Part shown: piece after piece, positions 55,454 to 64,000 of the stretch | Layout: each line of letters begins with the position of its first letter | Numbering within the stretch: the stretch's first letter is position 1 | Assembly: GCF_023242315.1 (NCBI RefSeq) | Contig: NZ_JALLIY010000008.1 | Span: forward strand, 62,001 to 126,000 | Direction: 5' to 3' | Source: Pseudomonas sp. MWU13-2105 | Lineage (GTDB): Bacteria > Pseudomonadota > Gammaproteobacteria > Pseudomonadales > Pseudomonadaceae | DNA: 64,000 nucleotides | Made by a program: the position numbers and the translations under genes | Notes under the pieces: generated by a model | Database searches by the model: none | Told to the model about the DNA's origin: nothing | Seen by the model: only the letters and a program-made list of their open reading frames with translations

Positions 55454-57559
55454 ATGACCAAGACTCTTCATCACCGTGCCTGCCATCTGTGCGAGGCCAT
55501 CTGCGGCCTGACCATTGAAACCACCACCAGCGAAGATGCGGTGCGGATCACCTCGATCAAGGGCGATCCACTGGATAGCTTCAGTCGTGGGCATATCTGT
55601 CCGAAGGCGGTGGCGCTGCAGGATATCCAGAATGACCCGGATCGCCTGCGCCAGCCGATGCGGCGGGTCGGCAGCGAATGGTTGCCGATCGAGTGGGACG
55701 AGGCCTTTGCCCTGGTGGCTGAACGCCTGGCGGCGATCCAGTCCCGACATGGCCAGAATGCCGTGGCGATCTACCAGGGCAACCCCAGCGTGCACAACTA
55801 TGGGTTGATGACCCACAGCAACTACTTTCTCGGCCTGTTGAAAACCCGCAATCGTTTTTCCGCGACCTCCGTCGATCAATTGCCCCATCACCTGAGCAGC
55901 CACCTGATGTACGGCCACGGCCTGTTGCTGCCGATTCCGGACATCGATCACACCGACTTCATGCTGATCCTGGGGGGCAATCCGTTGGCCTCCAATGGCA
56001 GCATCATGACCGTGCCGGATGTCGAGAAGCGCCTGAAGGCGATCCAGGCCCGTGGCGGCAAGGTGGTGGTGGTCGATCCGCGGCGCAGCGAGACGGCGGC
56101 CATCGCCGACCAGCACCTGTTCGTGCGCCCGGGCGGTGATGCGGCCTTGCTATTCGGCCTGCTCAACACCTTGTTCGCCGAAGGGTTGACGCGCGCCAGC
56201 CATTTGCCGGTCGACGGTCTCGATGAAGTGCGCCAGGCAGTTGCTGGTTTCAGCGCCGAATCCATGAGTCCGTTGTGCGCGGTACCGGCAGCGCAGATCC
56301 GTCAGCTGGCGCGGGACTTCGCCGCGGCGGACAAGGCGGTCTGCTATGGGCGGATGGGCGTCTCGACCCAGTCGTTCGGTACCTTGTGTCACTGGCTGGT
56401 GCAGTTGATCAACCTGGTGACCGGCAATCTCGATCGGGTCGGCGGGGCCTTGTGCACGGAGCCGGCGGTGGACCTGGTGGCCTCGACCTCCGGCGGTCAT
56501 TTCAATCGCTGGCAGAGCCGGGTGTCCGGGCTGCCGGAGTACAGCGGCGAACTGCCGGTGTCGGCCCTGGCCGAGGAAATGCTCAGCGAAGGGGAAGGGC
56601 AGGTGCGAGCCCTGGTGACGATCGCCGGCAACCCGGTGCTGTCCACGCCCAATGGCCGACAACTGGAGCAGGCGCTGGACGGCCTGGAGTTCATGGTCAG
56701 TATCGACCTGTACATCAACGAAACCACCCGTTATGCCGACCTGATCCTGCCGTCGACTTCGGCCCTGGAAAACGATCATTACGACACCACGTTCAATATG
56801 TTCGCGGTGCGCAATGTCAGCCGTTTCAACAAGGCGATCCTGGCCAAGCCCGTCGGCGCCTTGCACGACTGGGAGATCTTTGTCGGCCTGGCCAAGGCAT
56901 TTTCCAGCCTGACCGGCCAGGTGCTCAAGCCGACCATGGCTCCGGCGCAGATGATCGACATGGGCCTGCGGATGGGCTCGTATGGCGATGCCTCGCCTCA
57001 GCAGCTGTCGCTCAAGACCCTGGAGGACTTTCCCCATGGCGTCGATCTCGGCGCGCTCAAGCCCAACCTGGCAGCGCGTCTCAAGACACCCGGGCAACGG
57101 GTCCAGGCGGCGCCGGCGGTGATTCTGGCCGACCTTGCGCGGTTCGCCGCGCAACAGGCGCCGGCAGCCGGGGAGTTGCTGATGATCGGCCGCCGGCATG
57201 TGCGCAGCAATAACTCTTGGATGCACAACTATCACCGCCTGGTGAAGGGTAAGCCGCGTCATCAACTGCTGATGCATCCCGCTGACCTGGCCAGCCGCAG
57301 CCTCGAGGATGGGCAGCGGGTACAGGTCAGTTCGCGGGTCGGCATGATCGAGGTGGAGGTGCTCGCCAGCCTGGAGATGATGCCCGGCGTGGTGAGCCTG
57401 CCCCATGGTTGGGGGCATGCGCGGCCCGGAGTGAAGACGGCCATTGCCAGCGGCCAGCCGGGCTCCAGCGCCAATGACCTGACCGATGAGCGCCAATTGG
57501 ACGTGTTGTCGGGCAATGCGGCGTTGAATGGTGTGCCGGTCACCGTGGCGGCGGCCTGA
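55454..57559 (+). CDS. Molybdopterin oxidoreductase (formate dehydrogenase-like)
   Basis: A 701-residue enzyme of the DMSO-reductase family. The N-terminal 4Fe-4S cluster ligands are Cys10, Cys13, Cys17 and Cys49 (CHLCEAIC...HICPK). Next are the molybdopterin domain (MRRVGSEWLPIEWDEAF, VVVDPRRSETAAIAD, NPVLSTPNGRQLEQAL) and a C-terminal dinucleotide-binding domain (MHPADLASRSLEDGQRVQV). No twin-arginine signal, so it is cytoplasmic. It stands alone with no obvious electron-transfer subunit. The exact substrate is unknown. Confidence 0.85.
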   Translation: MTKTLHHRACHLCEAICGLTIETTTSEDAVRITSIKGDPLDSFSRGHICPKAVALQDIQNDPDRLRQPMRRVGSEWLPIEWDEAFALVAERLAAIQSRHGQNAVAIYQGNPSVHNYGLMTHSNYFLGLLKTRNRFSATSVDQLPHHLSSHLMYGHGLLLPIPDIDHTDFMLILGGNPLASNGSIMTVPDVEKRLKAIQARGGKVVVVDPRRSETAAIADQHLFVRPGGDAALLFGLLNTLFAEGLTRASHLPVDGLDEVRQAVAGFSAESMSPLCAVPAAQIRQLARDFAAADKAVCYGRMGVSTQSFGTLCHWLVQLINLVTGNLDRVGGALCTEPAVDLVASTSGGHFNRWQSRVSGLPEYSGELPVSALAEEMLSEGEGQVRALVTIAGNPVLSTPNGRQLEQALDGLEFMVSIDLYINETTRYADLILPSTSALENDHYDTTFNMFAVRNVSRFNKAILAKPVGALHDWEIFVGLAKAFSSLTGQVLKPTMAPAQMIDMGLRMGSYGDASPQQLSLKTLEDFPHGVDLGALKPNLAARLKTPGQRVQAAPAVILADLARFAAQQAPAAGELLMIGRRHVRSNNSWMHNYHRLVKGKPRHQLLMHPADLASRSLEDGQRVQVSSRVGMIEVEVLASLEMMPGVVSLPHGWGHARPGVKTAIASGQPGSSANDLTDERQLDVLSGNAALNGVPVTVAAA

Positions 57560-57570
57560 GAACGCCGATC

Positions 57571-57647
57571 AATGTGGGAGCCGGCTTGCCGGCGATGGTG
57601 TCCGCTGGATCGCCAGGAGCTTCGCGGGCAGGCACCGCTCCCACATT
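57571..57647. repeat. REP pair after the molybdoenzyme gene
   Basis: AATGTGGGAGCCGGCTTGCC (from 57571) and GCAGGCACCGCTCCCACATT (to about 57647) are imperfect inverted copies of the GCCGGC-type REP. The remaining gap up to grxD (to 57793) holds the grxD promoter region and nothing else I recognise. Confidence 0.75.
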
Positions 57648-57793
57648 GGGTCTTCAGTCGCATGCGAGCTCTCGGTTCGAGACAAAATATTGTAGTCGCC
57701 ATGAATCGGGGAGACCGAGCACCACGCTTGGCTTTCCGTTACAATGCCTCACCGTGCCGACAACAGCGTCGGAAAGTTCAGAAGAGGTGCCTT

Positions 57794-58135
57794 GTGGATA
57801 TCATCGAAACGATTAAAGAGCAGATTGCCAACAACACCATTCTGCTTTACATGAAAGGCTCGCCGAATGCTCCACAGTGCGGCTTTTCCGCCAAGGCCGC
57901 GCAGGCCGTGATGGGCTGTGGCGAGAAGTTCGCTTACGTGGACATCCTGCAGAACCCGGAGATCCGCGCCAACCTGCCGAAGTACGCCAACTGGCCGACG
58001 TTCCCACAACTGTGGGTCGGTGGCGAACTGGTCGGCGGCAGCGACATCATGGCGGAAATGTTCGCCAACGGTGAGTTGCAGACCCTGGTCAAGGATGCTG
58101 CGAGCAAAGCGGCAGCGGCCAAGACCGAAGCCTGA
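57794..58135 (+). CDS. grxD: Monothiol glutaredoxin (CGFS type)
   Basis: A 113-residue Grx4-type protein with the CGFS active site at 29-32 (PQCGFSAKA), KGSPNAP and WPTFPQLWVGGELVGGSDI. These proteins bind and transfer Fe-S clusters with glutathione. GTG 57794 follows AGAGG by about 7 bases; a long open frame from 57572 is rejected. The Ala/Lys-rich tail is a normal pseudomonad feature. Ends before a bidirectional terminator. Confidence 0.94.
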   Translation: MDIIETIKEQIANNTILLYMKGSPNAPQCGFSAKAAQAVMGCGEKFAYVDILQNPEIRANLPKYANWPTFPQLWVGGELVGGSDIMAEMFANGELQTLVKDAASKAAAAKTEA

Positions 58136-58161
58136 TCACTGGTGCTTGATTGAACGCAATC

Positions 58162-58249
58162 CTGTAGGAGCCAGCTTGCTGGCGATGAGGCCCGTAAGCC
58201 TTGTATCGATCTTGCGGATATCATCGCCGGCAAGTCGGCTCCAGCAGGA
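58162..58249. repeat. REP pair downstream of grxD
   Basis: CTGTAGGAGCCAGCTTGCTG (from 58162) and CATCGCCGGCAAGTCGGCTC to CCAGCAGG (to about 58249) are inverted REP copies of the GCCGGC type, just before the bidirectional terminator. Confidence 0.75.
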
Positions 58250-58276
58250 ATAGGTGTCTGTTTCTCCGGCACCTAT

Positions 58277-58315
58277 AAAAAAGCCCCGCCTCTGAACAAG
58301 AGCGCGGGGCTTTTT
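58277..58315. terminator. Bidirectional terminator between grxD and bacterioferritin
   Basis: AAGCCCCGC (58281-58289) pairs with GCGGGGCTT (58304-58312), with A-rich sequence before and T-rich after the stem, so both the plus (grxD) and minus (bacterioferritin) transcripts get a U-tract. Confidence 0.9.
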
Positions 58316-58327
58316 AATCGGCGCTGT

Positions 58328-58798
58328 TTATTCGCCCATTTGCGACTGCAGGTAATTCTCGAGCCCCACTTTGTCGATCAGGCCGAGTTGGGTTTCCAGC
58401 CAGTCGATATGTTCTTCCTCGGACTCAAGGATCTCTTCCAGCAGTTCCCGGCTGCCGAAGTCGCCGCTGGCTTCACAGTGGGCAATGGCCACCTTCAGGT
58501 CGGCATGGCCGCTGCGTTCGATGCGCAGGTCACACTCGAGCATTTCCTTGGTGTGTTCGCCGATGTGCAGCTTGCCCAGGTCCTGCACGTTGGGCAGGCC
58601 CTCAAGGAACAGGATGCGCTTGATCAGCTTGTCCGCGTGCTTCATCTCGTCGATGGACTCGTGGTACTCGTGCTTGCCCAACTTGTTCAGGCCCCAGTCT
58701 TCATACATGCGCGCATGCAGGAAGTATTGGTTGATCGCGACCAGCTCATTGGCAAGGATCTTGTTGAGATGCTGGATGACCGTGATATCGCCTTTCAT
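58328..58798 (-). CDS. bfr: Bacterioferritin
   Basis: A 156-residue haem-containing iron-storage protein. Ferroxidase ligands are all present: Glu18, Glu51, His54, Glu94, Glu127 and His130. Met52 is the haem-binding residue, so it is the haem-carrying Bfr (BfrB-like) that is reduced through Bfd. It assembles into a 24-mer shell in the cytoplasm. Its partner bfd lies 200 bases upstream on the same strand, separated by a terminator, so each has its own promoter. Confidence 0.95.
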   Translation of the reverse strand: MKGDITVIQHLNKILANELVAINQYFLHARMYEDWGLNKLGKHEYHESIDEMKHADKLIKRILFLEGLPNVQDLGKLHIGEHTKEMLECDLRIERSGHADLKVAIAHCEASGDFGSRELLEEILESEEEHIDWLETQLGLIDKVGLENYLQSQMGE

Positions 58799-58953
58799 GG
58801 TGGGGCCCTGTCCTTTAATAACTGACTATTCGACGGAGTTTGAGCCGCGCAACTTCGGGTGTCAAACCTAAGTTATTGAATCATATATAAAAATTAATCG
58901 GAATAAGAATGTTTATGTTCCGCGTCTTAGCGCTAAGCAATTGAATTACAGGC

Positions 58954-58985
58954 ATAAAAAAACCGGACGCAAGGTCCGGTTCTTT
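58954..58985 (-). terminator. Terminator of bfd
   Basis: AACCGGAC-gcaag-GTCCGGTT forms an 8-base-pair stem, followed on the minus strand by seven T residues. The leading GGCATAAAAAAACCGG is shared with the terminator at 60121. Confidence 0.85.
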
Positions 58986-58998
58986 GAGAACTCGTGCT

Positions 58999-59217
58999 TT
59001 ACGCTGCAGAAAATTCTACCGGGTAAGGGAGCGCCGCCTGCTGGCTTTGCAGTTCGGTCAGGGTCTCGCGCACCACCTGCTTGGCCAGGCAGGCACATTT
59101 GCCACATTGGCTGGCCACGCCGGTGGCTTGCCGCACGTCGCGATAGCTGCAGCAACCCTCATAGATCGCTTCGCGGATTTGCCCATCGGTGACGCCAGTG
59201 CAGAGGCAGACATACAT
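58999..59217 (-). CDS. bfd: Bacterioferritin-associated ferredoxin
   Basis: A 72-residue 2Fe-2S protein with Cys4 and Cys6 (MYVCLC) and Cys38 and Cys41 (SQCGKC), the Bfd arrangement. It delivers electrons to bacterioferritin haem to release stored iron under iron limitation. ATG 59217 is chosen as the family start; the frame is open to 59286. A Fur box lies about 50-70 bases upstream, which fits induction by low iron. Confidence 0.94.
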   Translation of the reverse strand: MYVCLCTGVTDGQIREAIYEGCCSYRDVRQATGVASQCGKCACLAKQVVRETLTELQSQQAALPYPVEFSAA

Positions 59218-59267
59218 AAGGTGAGAACCATCGCTGATTAAGGCTCGATTGCGCTGGATCTTAATGT

Positions 59268-59286
59268 TAACGAGAATGATTGTCAA
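59268..59286 (-). promoter_or_regulatory. Fur box upstream of bfd
   Basis: The minus-strand sequence GACAATCATTCTC matches the GATAATCATTATC half of the Fur consensus at 11 of 13 positions. Expected Fur-Fe(II) repression of bfd when iron is plentiful is consistent with its role in mobilising stored iron. Confidence 0.7.
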
Positions 59287-59504
59287 AGTGCTTTCGGTAA
59301 AGCTTCTGTCAGCGGGCTGCTTACCTGACGAGTGGTGTCATCCCGCGGCAGGCGAGTTTGTAAAAAGCGCTGGGGGCAGTCGAAAAACGCGGTGTATGAT
59401 GGTCGGTCCTTAGGAAGGTAGGTCACGTCACAGTCCTGTCGTCTGCTTATGGCAGGCTGGGCTGGGCCTTAAGTTCTTCACCGCATCACACCAGGAGATA
59501 TTCA

Positions 59505-60107
59505 ATGAGCGTACTCGTAGGCAAACAAGCCCCCGACTTCACCGTCCCTGCCGTACTGGGCAATGGCGAAATCGTTGACAGTTTCACCCTGTCCTCGGCC
59601 ATCAAAGGCAAATACGGCCTGGTGTTCTTCTACCCACTGGACTTCACCTTCGTCTGCCCGTCCGAGCTGATCGCCCTGGACCACCGCATGGACGATTTCA
59701 AGGCGCGCAACGTTGAAGTCGTGGCCGTCTCCATCGACTCGCACTTCACCCACAACGCCTGGCGCAACACCGCCATCAACGACGGCGGCATCGGCAAAGT
59801 CAAATACACCATGGCTGCCGACATGAAGCACGAAATCGCCAAGGCCTACGACGTTGAGTCCGAAGGCGGCGTGGCCTTCCGTGGCGCGTTCCTGATCGAC
59901 GACAAGGGCGTGGTCCGCTCGCAGATCATCAACGACCTGCCGCTGGGCCGTAACATGGAAGAACTGATCCGTCTGGTCGACGCCCTGCAATTCCACGAAG
60001 AGCACGGCGAAGTCTGCCCGGCCAACTGGAAAAAAGGCGACAAGGGCATGGACGCTTCGCCAGAAGGCGTTGCCAAGTACCTGACCGAGAACGCCGGCAA
60101 GCTGTAA
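59505..60107 (+). CDS. 2-Cys peroxiredoxin (AhpC/TSA type)
   Basis: A 200-residue cytoplasmic peroxiredoxin with the peroxidatic Cys51 (DFTFVCPSE) and resolving Cys171 (GEVCPANW), and the GGxG-type region (DGGIGKVKYTMAAD). It reduces hydrogen peroxide and organic peroxides with thiol donors. An AhpF gene is not adjacent. It ends at a strong terminator. I see no clear OxyR site in the 218-base upstream gap. Confidence 0.92.
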   Translation: MSVLVGKQAPDFTVPAVLGNGEIVDSFTLSSAIKGKYGLVFFYPLDFTFVCPSELIALDHRMDDFKARNVEVVAVSIDSHFTHNAWRNTAINDGGIGKVKYTMAADMKHEIAKAYDVESEGGVAFRGAFLIDDKGVVRSQIINDLPLGRNMEELIRLVDALQFHEEHGEVCPANWKKGDKGMDASPEGVAKYLTENAGKL

Positions 60108-60120
60108 GCGCCAGGCTTCA

Positions 60121-60161
60121 GGCATAAAAAAACCGGTCTTCATGACCGGTTTTTTTATGCC
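60121..60161. terminator. Strong bidirectional terminator after the peroxiredoxin gene
   Basis: A perfect 18-base-pair stem: GGCATAAAAAAACCGGTC, loop TTCAT, then the exact complement. It gives a T-tract on both strands and ends both the peroxiredoxin and the convergent rnt-pyrC transcripts. Confidence 0.92.
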
Positions 60162-60183
60162 TGGGTTTGCTTCGCCGACCGGA

Positions 60184-60861
60184 TCAGTCGTTGTAGTCTT
60201 CCCAGCCGCCCATTTCCTTCCAGCGGTTGACGATGCCGCAGAACAGCTCGGCGGTCTTCTCGGTGTCGTAGCGGGCCGAGTGGGCTTCGCGTCCGTCAAA
60301 GTCGATATCGGCCGCCTGGCAGGCCTTGGCCAGCACGGTCTGGCCGTAGGCGAGGCCGGCGAGGGTGGCGGTGTCGAAGCTGGAGAACGGGTGGAACGGG
60401 TTGCGCTTCATGTCCAGGCGCGTCACCGCGGCGTTGAGGAAGCCCAGATCGAAGCTGCTGTTGTGGCCGACCAGGATCGCGCGTTTGCAACCGTTGGCCT
60501 TCAGGGCTTTGCGCACACCACGGAAAATGTCGGTCAGCGCGGTTTCTTCGCTGACGGCCATGCGCAGCGGGTGATCGAGCTTGATCCCGGTGAACTCCAA
60601 GGCTGCCGCTTCGATATTCGCGCCTTCGAAGGGCTCGACGCGGAAGAAGTAGGTGTGCTCCGGGAACACAAAGCCTTTTTCGTCCATGCCGATGGTGGTC
60701 GCGGCGATTTCCAGCAGGGCGTCGGTGGCGGCGTTGAAACCTCCGGTCTCGACATCGACGACAACCGGCAGGTAGCCACGAAAGCGTGCGGCCATCGGGT
60801 GCCGGGAACCGGTACCGCCGCCATTGCCTTCTTGTTCGTCGTCGAAATGCTCTTCACTCAC
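60184..60861 (-). CDS. rnt: Ribonuclease T
   Basis: A 225-residue DEDDh exonuclease with Asp36 and Glu38 (VDVETGG), Asp138 ([10 protein letters not shown]), His194 and Asp199 (HSARYDTEK). It trims the 3' ends of tRNA and other stable RNAs. The start is GTG 60861, overlapping the pyrC stop (GTGA), with GGAG 8 bases upstream. It is co-transcribed with pyrC, an order conserved in Pseudomonas. Confidence 0.94.
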   Translation of the reverse strand: MSEEHFDDEQEGNGGGTGSRHPMAARFRGYLPVVVDVETGGFNAATDALLEIAATTIGMDEKGFVFPEHTYFFRVEPFEGANIEAAALEFTGIKLDHPLRMAVSEETALTDIFRGVRKALKANGCKRAILVGHNSSFDLGFLNAAVTRLDMKRNPFHPFSSFDTATLAGLAYGQTVLAKACQAADIDFDGREAHSARYDTEKTAELFCGIVNRWKEMGGWEDYND

Positions 60862-61904
60862 AGCGTTTTCTCCAGCAGGCGCCAGCGCAGTTTTTCACCG
60901 GCGCGCAGCGGGATGACTGACAGCTCGCCGAATGGCAGGCTGGTCGGGGCGGTCCATTCTTCACGGACCAGGGTGATCTGTTCGGTGTTCGCCGGCAGGC
61001 CGTAGAACCGCGGGCCATGCAGGCTGGCGAAACCTTCGAGGTTGTCCAGCGCGTTGCGCTGTTCGAAGGCTTCGGCATACAACTCGATCGCCGCATAGGC
61101 GGTGTAGCAGCCGGCGCAACCGCAGGCGGCTTCCTTGGCGTGCTGGGCGTGAGGCGCCGAGTCGGTGCCGAGGAAAAACTTCGGATTGCCGCTGGTCGCC
61201 GCCGTCAGAAGGGCTTCCTGGTGCGTGCCGCGCTTGAGGATCGGCAGGCAGTAGAAGTGCGGACGGATACCGCCCACCAGCATATGGTTGCGGTTGTACA
61301 GCAGGTGATGGGCGGTGATGGTCGCGCCGACGTTGGCCGGGGCCTCGCTGACGAACTGCACCGCATCGGCCGTGGTGATGTGTTCGAACACCACCTTCAG
61401 GCTCGGGAAACGTTCGACGACGCGGCGCATATGCTCGTCGATGAAGAGTTTCTCGCGGTCGAACACGTCGACCTCGCCACGGGTGACTTCACCGTGGATC
61501 AACAGCGGCATGCCGACTTCGGCCATGGCTTCCAGGGTCGGGAAAATCTTGTCGATGCTGGTGACGCCGGAGTCCGAGTTGGTGGTCGCGCCGGCCGGGT
61601 AGAGCTTGGCGGCGTGGACGAAACCGCTGGCCTTGGCGGCGCGGATTTCCTCGGGCTGGGTCCGGTCGGTGAGGTAGAGCACCATCAACGGTTCGAAGCG
61701 GCTGCCGGCCGGACGCGCGGCGAGGATGCGCTGGCGATAGGCGTCGGCTTCCTCGGCGTTGCGTACCGGTGGCACCAGGTTGGGCATGATGATGGCGCGG
61801 CCGAAGGTGCGCGCAACATCCGCGACAGTGTGGGGTAACGCAGCACCATCGCGAAGATGAATATGCCAGTCGTCGGGACGCAGCAGGGTCAGGCGGTCGG
61901 ACAT
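60858..61904 (-). CDS. pyrC: Dihydroorotase (type II)
   Basis: A 348-residue amidohydrolase with metal ligands His14 and His16 (WHIHLRDG), a carbamylated-Lys region ([14 protein letters not shown]), LIHGE, EHITT and GTDSAPH. It converts carbamoyl-aspartate to dihydroorotate in pyrimidine synthesis. ATG 61904 is the family start; the frame is open to 61964. First gene of pyrC-rnt, divergent from motY. Confidence 0.95.
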   Translation of the reverse strand: MSDRLTLLRPDDWHIHLRDGAALPHTVADVARTFGRAIIMPNLVPPVRNAEEADAYRQRILAARPAGSRFEPLMVLYLTDRTQPEEIRAAKASGFVHAAKLYPAGATTNSDSGVTSIDKIFPTLEAMAEVGMPLLIHGEVTRGEVDVFDREKLFIDEHMRRVVERFPSLKVVFEHITTADAVQFVSEAPANVGATITAHHLLYNRNHMLVGGIRPHFYCLPILKRGTHQEALLTAATSGNPKFFLGTDSAPHAQHAKEAACGCAGCYTAYAAIELYAEAFEQRNALDNLEGFASLHGPRFYGLPANTEQITLVREEWTAPTSLPFGELSVIPLRAGEKLRWRLLEKTL

Positions 61905-61970
61905 TGGGGATTCCAGGCGGGTCGAACTGAAGGGAATGCTACCGGAAAAGACGGCCTCAGGCACTCGCTA

Positions 61971-61997
61971 TCAAGTTTTGCCACGGTCAACCGATAC
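61971..61997 (+). promoter_or_regulatory. FliA (sigma-28) promoter of motY
   Basis: TCAAGTTT - 11 bases - ACCGATAC matches the sigma-28 consensus TAAAGTTT-N11-GCCGATAA at 7 of 8 and 6 of 8 positions, 66 bases before the motY start. A flagellar sigma factor is expected for a stator-associated protein. Confidence 0.65.
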
Positions 61998-62062
61998 CAC
62001 AGAGGTAGGGCGTGGAATCGGCATGCCTGTCTTGACGATGTAGACATTCAGTGGAGCCTCCC

Positions 62063-62992
62063 GTGCGCCAGCGTTATTTAGCCTTGCTCAGTATGTTCGC
62101 CGGCCTGCCCGCCATGGCCATGACTTTCCAGACCCGTCTGGAGAGCATCGAGTGGAAGGTGGAAGGGGACAAGTTCGAGTGCCGGCTGAGCCAGCCGATC
62201 ACCGACTTCGGTGCCGGTGAGTTCGTGCGCCGGGCCGGCGAGCAGGTGACTTTTCGCCTGAAGGCCTACAACCATGTGCTCGGTGGCGGTTCGGCGACCC
62301 TGCTCGCCGCCGCGGCGCCGTGGCAGCCGGGGCGTGGCGACATCAACCTGGGCTCGGTGCAGATCGGTAGTGGCGATGTGCTTTTCAACAGTTCCCAGGG
62401 CCAGGCCGGACGGCTGGTCAGTGGTTTGCTGGAGGGTCGCAGCCCGCTGCTGCGTCACTATTCGCGCGACGGCGGCGTCTCGGAAGTCCGCCTGCTGCCG
62501 GTGAAGTTCAGCAAGGCCTACAGTGACTATCAGGAATGCACCGCGAAACTGCTGCCGAAGAATTTCGAGCAAGTGAAACAGGCGCAGATCGGCTTTCCCG
62601 GCACCGGTGTCGACCTCGATGCCCAGGCCAAGGCCGAGTTGCAGGTGATGCTCGACTTCATCAAGGCCGATCCGAGCGTCAACCATATCGAACTCGACGG
62701 GCATTCCGACAATGCCGGCAATCGCCTGGCCAACCGTGACCTGTCGCGCCGCCGGGCGCTGGCGGTGATGGACTTTTTCAAGGCCAATGGCATCCCCGAA
62801 TCGGAGATCGTCATGCGTTTCCACGGTGAACGTTATCCGCTGGTGCCGAACAACAGTGCGGCCAACCGGGCGAAGAATCGTCGGGTCAATATCCATCTGG
62901 AGCGTGTCCCGGTCGCCGAGAAGTCCGCGCCCGCTGCTGTTCCCGCTCCCGCGCCCACGGCTGGCGCCGGGAGTGCCGCGAAGACCTCCTGA
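62063..62992 (+). CDS. motY: Flagellar stator-associated protein MotY
   Basis: A 309-residue secreted protein: signal peptide about 1-20 (LPAMAMTFQ), an N-terminal stator/basal-body-interacting domain and a C-terminal OmpA-like peptidoglycan-binding domain (IELDGHSDNAGNRLANRDLS), followed by an Ala/Pro-rich tail. MotY forms part of the T ring that holds stators in the flagellar motor. GTG 62063 is chosen because GGAG lies 6 bases upstream; GTG 62051 is the alternative. Conserved neighbour of pyrC and argG. Confidence 0.9.
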   Translation: MRQRYLALLSMFAGLPAMAMTFQTRLESIEWKVEGDKFECRLSQPITDFGAGEFVRRAGEQVTFRLKAYNHVLGGGSATLLAAAAPWQPGRGDINLGSVQIGSGDVLFNSSQGQAGRLVSGLLEGRSPLLRHYSRDGGVSEVRLLPVKFSKAYSDYQECTAKLLPKNFEQVKQAQIGFPGTGVDLDAQAKAELQVMLDFIKADPSVNHIELDGHSDNAGNRLANRDLSRRRALAVMDFFKANGIPESEIVMRFHGERYPLVPNNSAANRAKNRRVNIHLERVPVAEKSAPAAVPAPAPTAGAGSAAKTS

Positions 62993-63121
62993 AGCGGCTG
63001 TTTTCGTCGCCGCGTCGACATTATCTGTCGCTTTGCCGTCCTAAGCTGTCGCGCCTCTGTAAATCCACCGGTTTGAGCGGTAGAATCGACGCCTTTCCGT
63101 ACAACCCCGTGGAGTGATGGC

Positions 63122-64000
63122 ATGGCCGACGTAAACAAGGTCGTTCTGGCGTATTCCGGCGGCCTGGACACTTCGGTGATCCTCAAGTGGCTGCAGGATA
63201 CTTATAACTGTGAAGTGGTGACCTTCACCGCTGACCTGGGTCAGGGCGAAGAGGTCGAACCTGCACGTGCCAAGGCGCAAGCCATGGGCGTGAAAGAGAT
63301 CTATATCGATGACCTGCGCGAAGAGTTCGTGCGCGATTTCGTGTTCCCGATGTTTCGTGCCAATACCGTCTACGAAGGCGAGTACCTGCTGGGTACCTCC
63401 ATCGCCCGTCCGCTGATCGCCAAGCGCCTGATCGAAATCGCCAACGAAACCGGTGCCGACGCGATTTCCCACGGCGCTACCGGCAAGGGTAACGACCAGG
63501 TGCGTTTCGAGCTGGGCGCCTATGCCCTCAAGCCTGGCGTGAAAGTGATCGCGCCGTGGCGTGAATGGGACCTGCTGTCCCGTGAAAAGCTGATGGATTA
63601 CGCTGAAAAGCACAACATCCCGATCGAGCGTCACGGCAAGAAAAAATCCCCGTACTCGATGGACGCCAACCTGCTGCACATCTCCTATGAAGGCGGCGTG
63701 CTGGAAGACACCTGGACCGAGCACGAAGAAGACATGTGGCGTTGGACCGTCTCCCCGGAGAACGCGCCTGACAAGCCGCAGTACCTGGAACTGACCTACC
63801 GCAACGGCGATATCGTCGCGCTGGACGGCGTCGAAATGACCCCGGCCACCGTGCTGGCGACCCTGAACCGCATCGGTGGCGAACACGGTATCGGTCGTCT
63901 GGATATCGTCGAGAACCGCTATGTGGGCATGAAGTCCCGCGGCTGCTACGAAACCCCGGGCGGCACCATCATGCTGCGCGCGCACCGGGCCATCGAGTCG
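63122..64000 (+). CDS. argG: Argininosuccinate synthase, N-terminal part
   Basis: The first 293 codons of argG; the gene continues past the window end. The ATP-binding P-loop SGGLDTS is at 12-18, with [25 protein letters not shown] and [14 protein letters not shown]. It joins citrulline and aspartate to argininosuccinate with ATP, the step after argF. ATG 63122 has GGAG about 9 bases upstream. No ArgR-type site is obvious in the short gap after motY. Confidence 0.96.
   Translation, partial: MADVNKVVLAYSGGLDTSVILKWLQDTYNCEVVTFTADLGQGEEVEPARAKAQAMGVKEIYIDDLREEFVRDFVFPMFRANTVYEGEYLLGTSIARPLIAKRLIEIANETGADAISHGATGKGNDQVRFELGAYALKPGVKVIAPWREWDLLSREKLMDYAEKHNIPIERHGKKKSPYSMDANLLHISYEGGVLEDTWTEHEEDMWRWTVSPENAPDKPQYLELTYRNGDIVALDGVEMTPATVLATLNRIGGEHGIGRLDIVENRYVGMKSRGCYETPGGTIMLRAHRAIES

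Overview
The window reads as a chromosome segment of a fluorescent Pseudomonas (P. fluorescens group; species not decided). It is GC-rich, with Pseudomonas REP palindromes between genes. The right end keeps an order I recall from P. aeruginosa: argF, grxD, bacterioferritin, bfd, peroxiredoxin, rnt, pyrC, motY, argG. The glp genes and the AauRS/Aat acidic amino acid system are also typical of the genus. I see no tRNA, rRNA, CRISPR array, insertion sequence or prophage.

Left part (1-16975). Three tandem Pr6Pr-family membrane proteins with a VF530 gene wedged between two of them; a ferric-siderophore reductase coupled to a His-rich PadR repressor (YqjH/YqjI-like) with a palindromic operator; an NlpC/P60 peptidase facing a large class A penicillin-binding protein; an OpgC-like acyltransferase; a visibly AT-richer three-gene gtr-type surface glycosylation cassette; and a cluster with a glutamate-synthase-like flavoprotein, a LuxR regulator, a RamA-like amidase and an APC permease.

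Middle (17051-36934). The first striking block is a tightly coupled minus-strand set: REC-PAS-GGDEF-EAL, REC-GGDEF*-EAL, a di-haem cytochrome c peroxidase, a membrane kinase and a REC-kinase. A divergent REC/HD-GYP protein with damaged catalytic motifs faces it. The REC domains of three of these proteins are close paralogues. The second block (29668-36934) is six overlapping genes: HAD phosphatase, class III aminotransferase, esterase, FemAB/GNAT-like transferase, sensor kinase and sigma-54 activator. It has a near-consensus sigma-54 promoter and an upstream dyad placed like an enhancer. I read it as a self-regulated biosynthetic or modification operon of unknown product and the best candidate for an undescribed system.

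Right part (37163-64000). A MipA porin-like protein, a paired ArnE/ArnF-like small transporter and glpM; then aauR-aauS and aatPMQJ for glutamate/aspartate uptake, with a sigma-54 promoter and a perfect AauR-type inverted repeat; glpD, glpR and glpKF with GlpR operators; ybaK; an ABC ATPase and argF behind tandem ArgR half-sites; a molybdopterin oxidoreductase; grxD; bacterioferritin and a Fur-boxed bfd; a peroxiredoxin; pyrC-rnt; motY behind a FliA-type promoter; and the first 293 codons of argG, cut by the window edge.

Start codons were chosen by ribosome-binding site, overlap with the upstream gene and family length. Many genes overlap by 1-19 bases, so translational coupling is common here.
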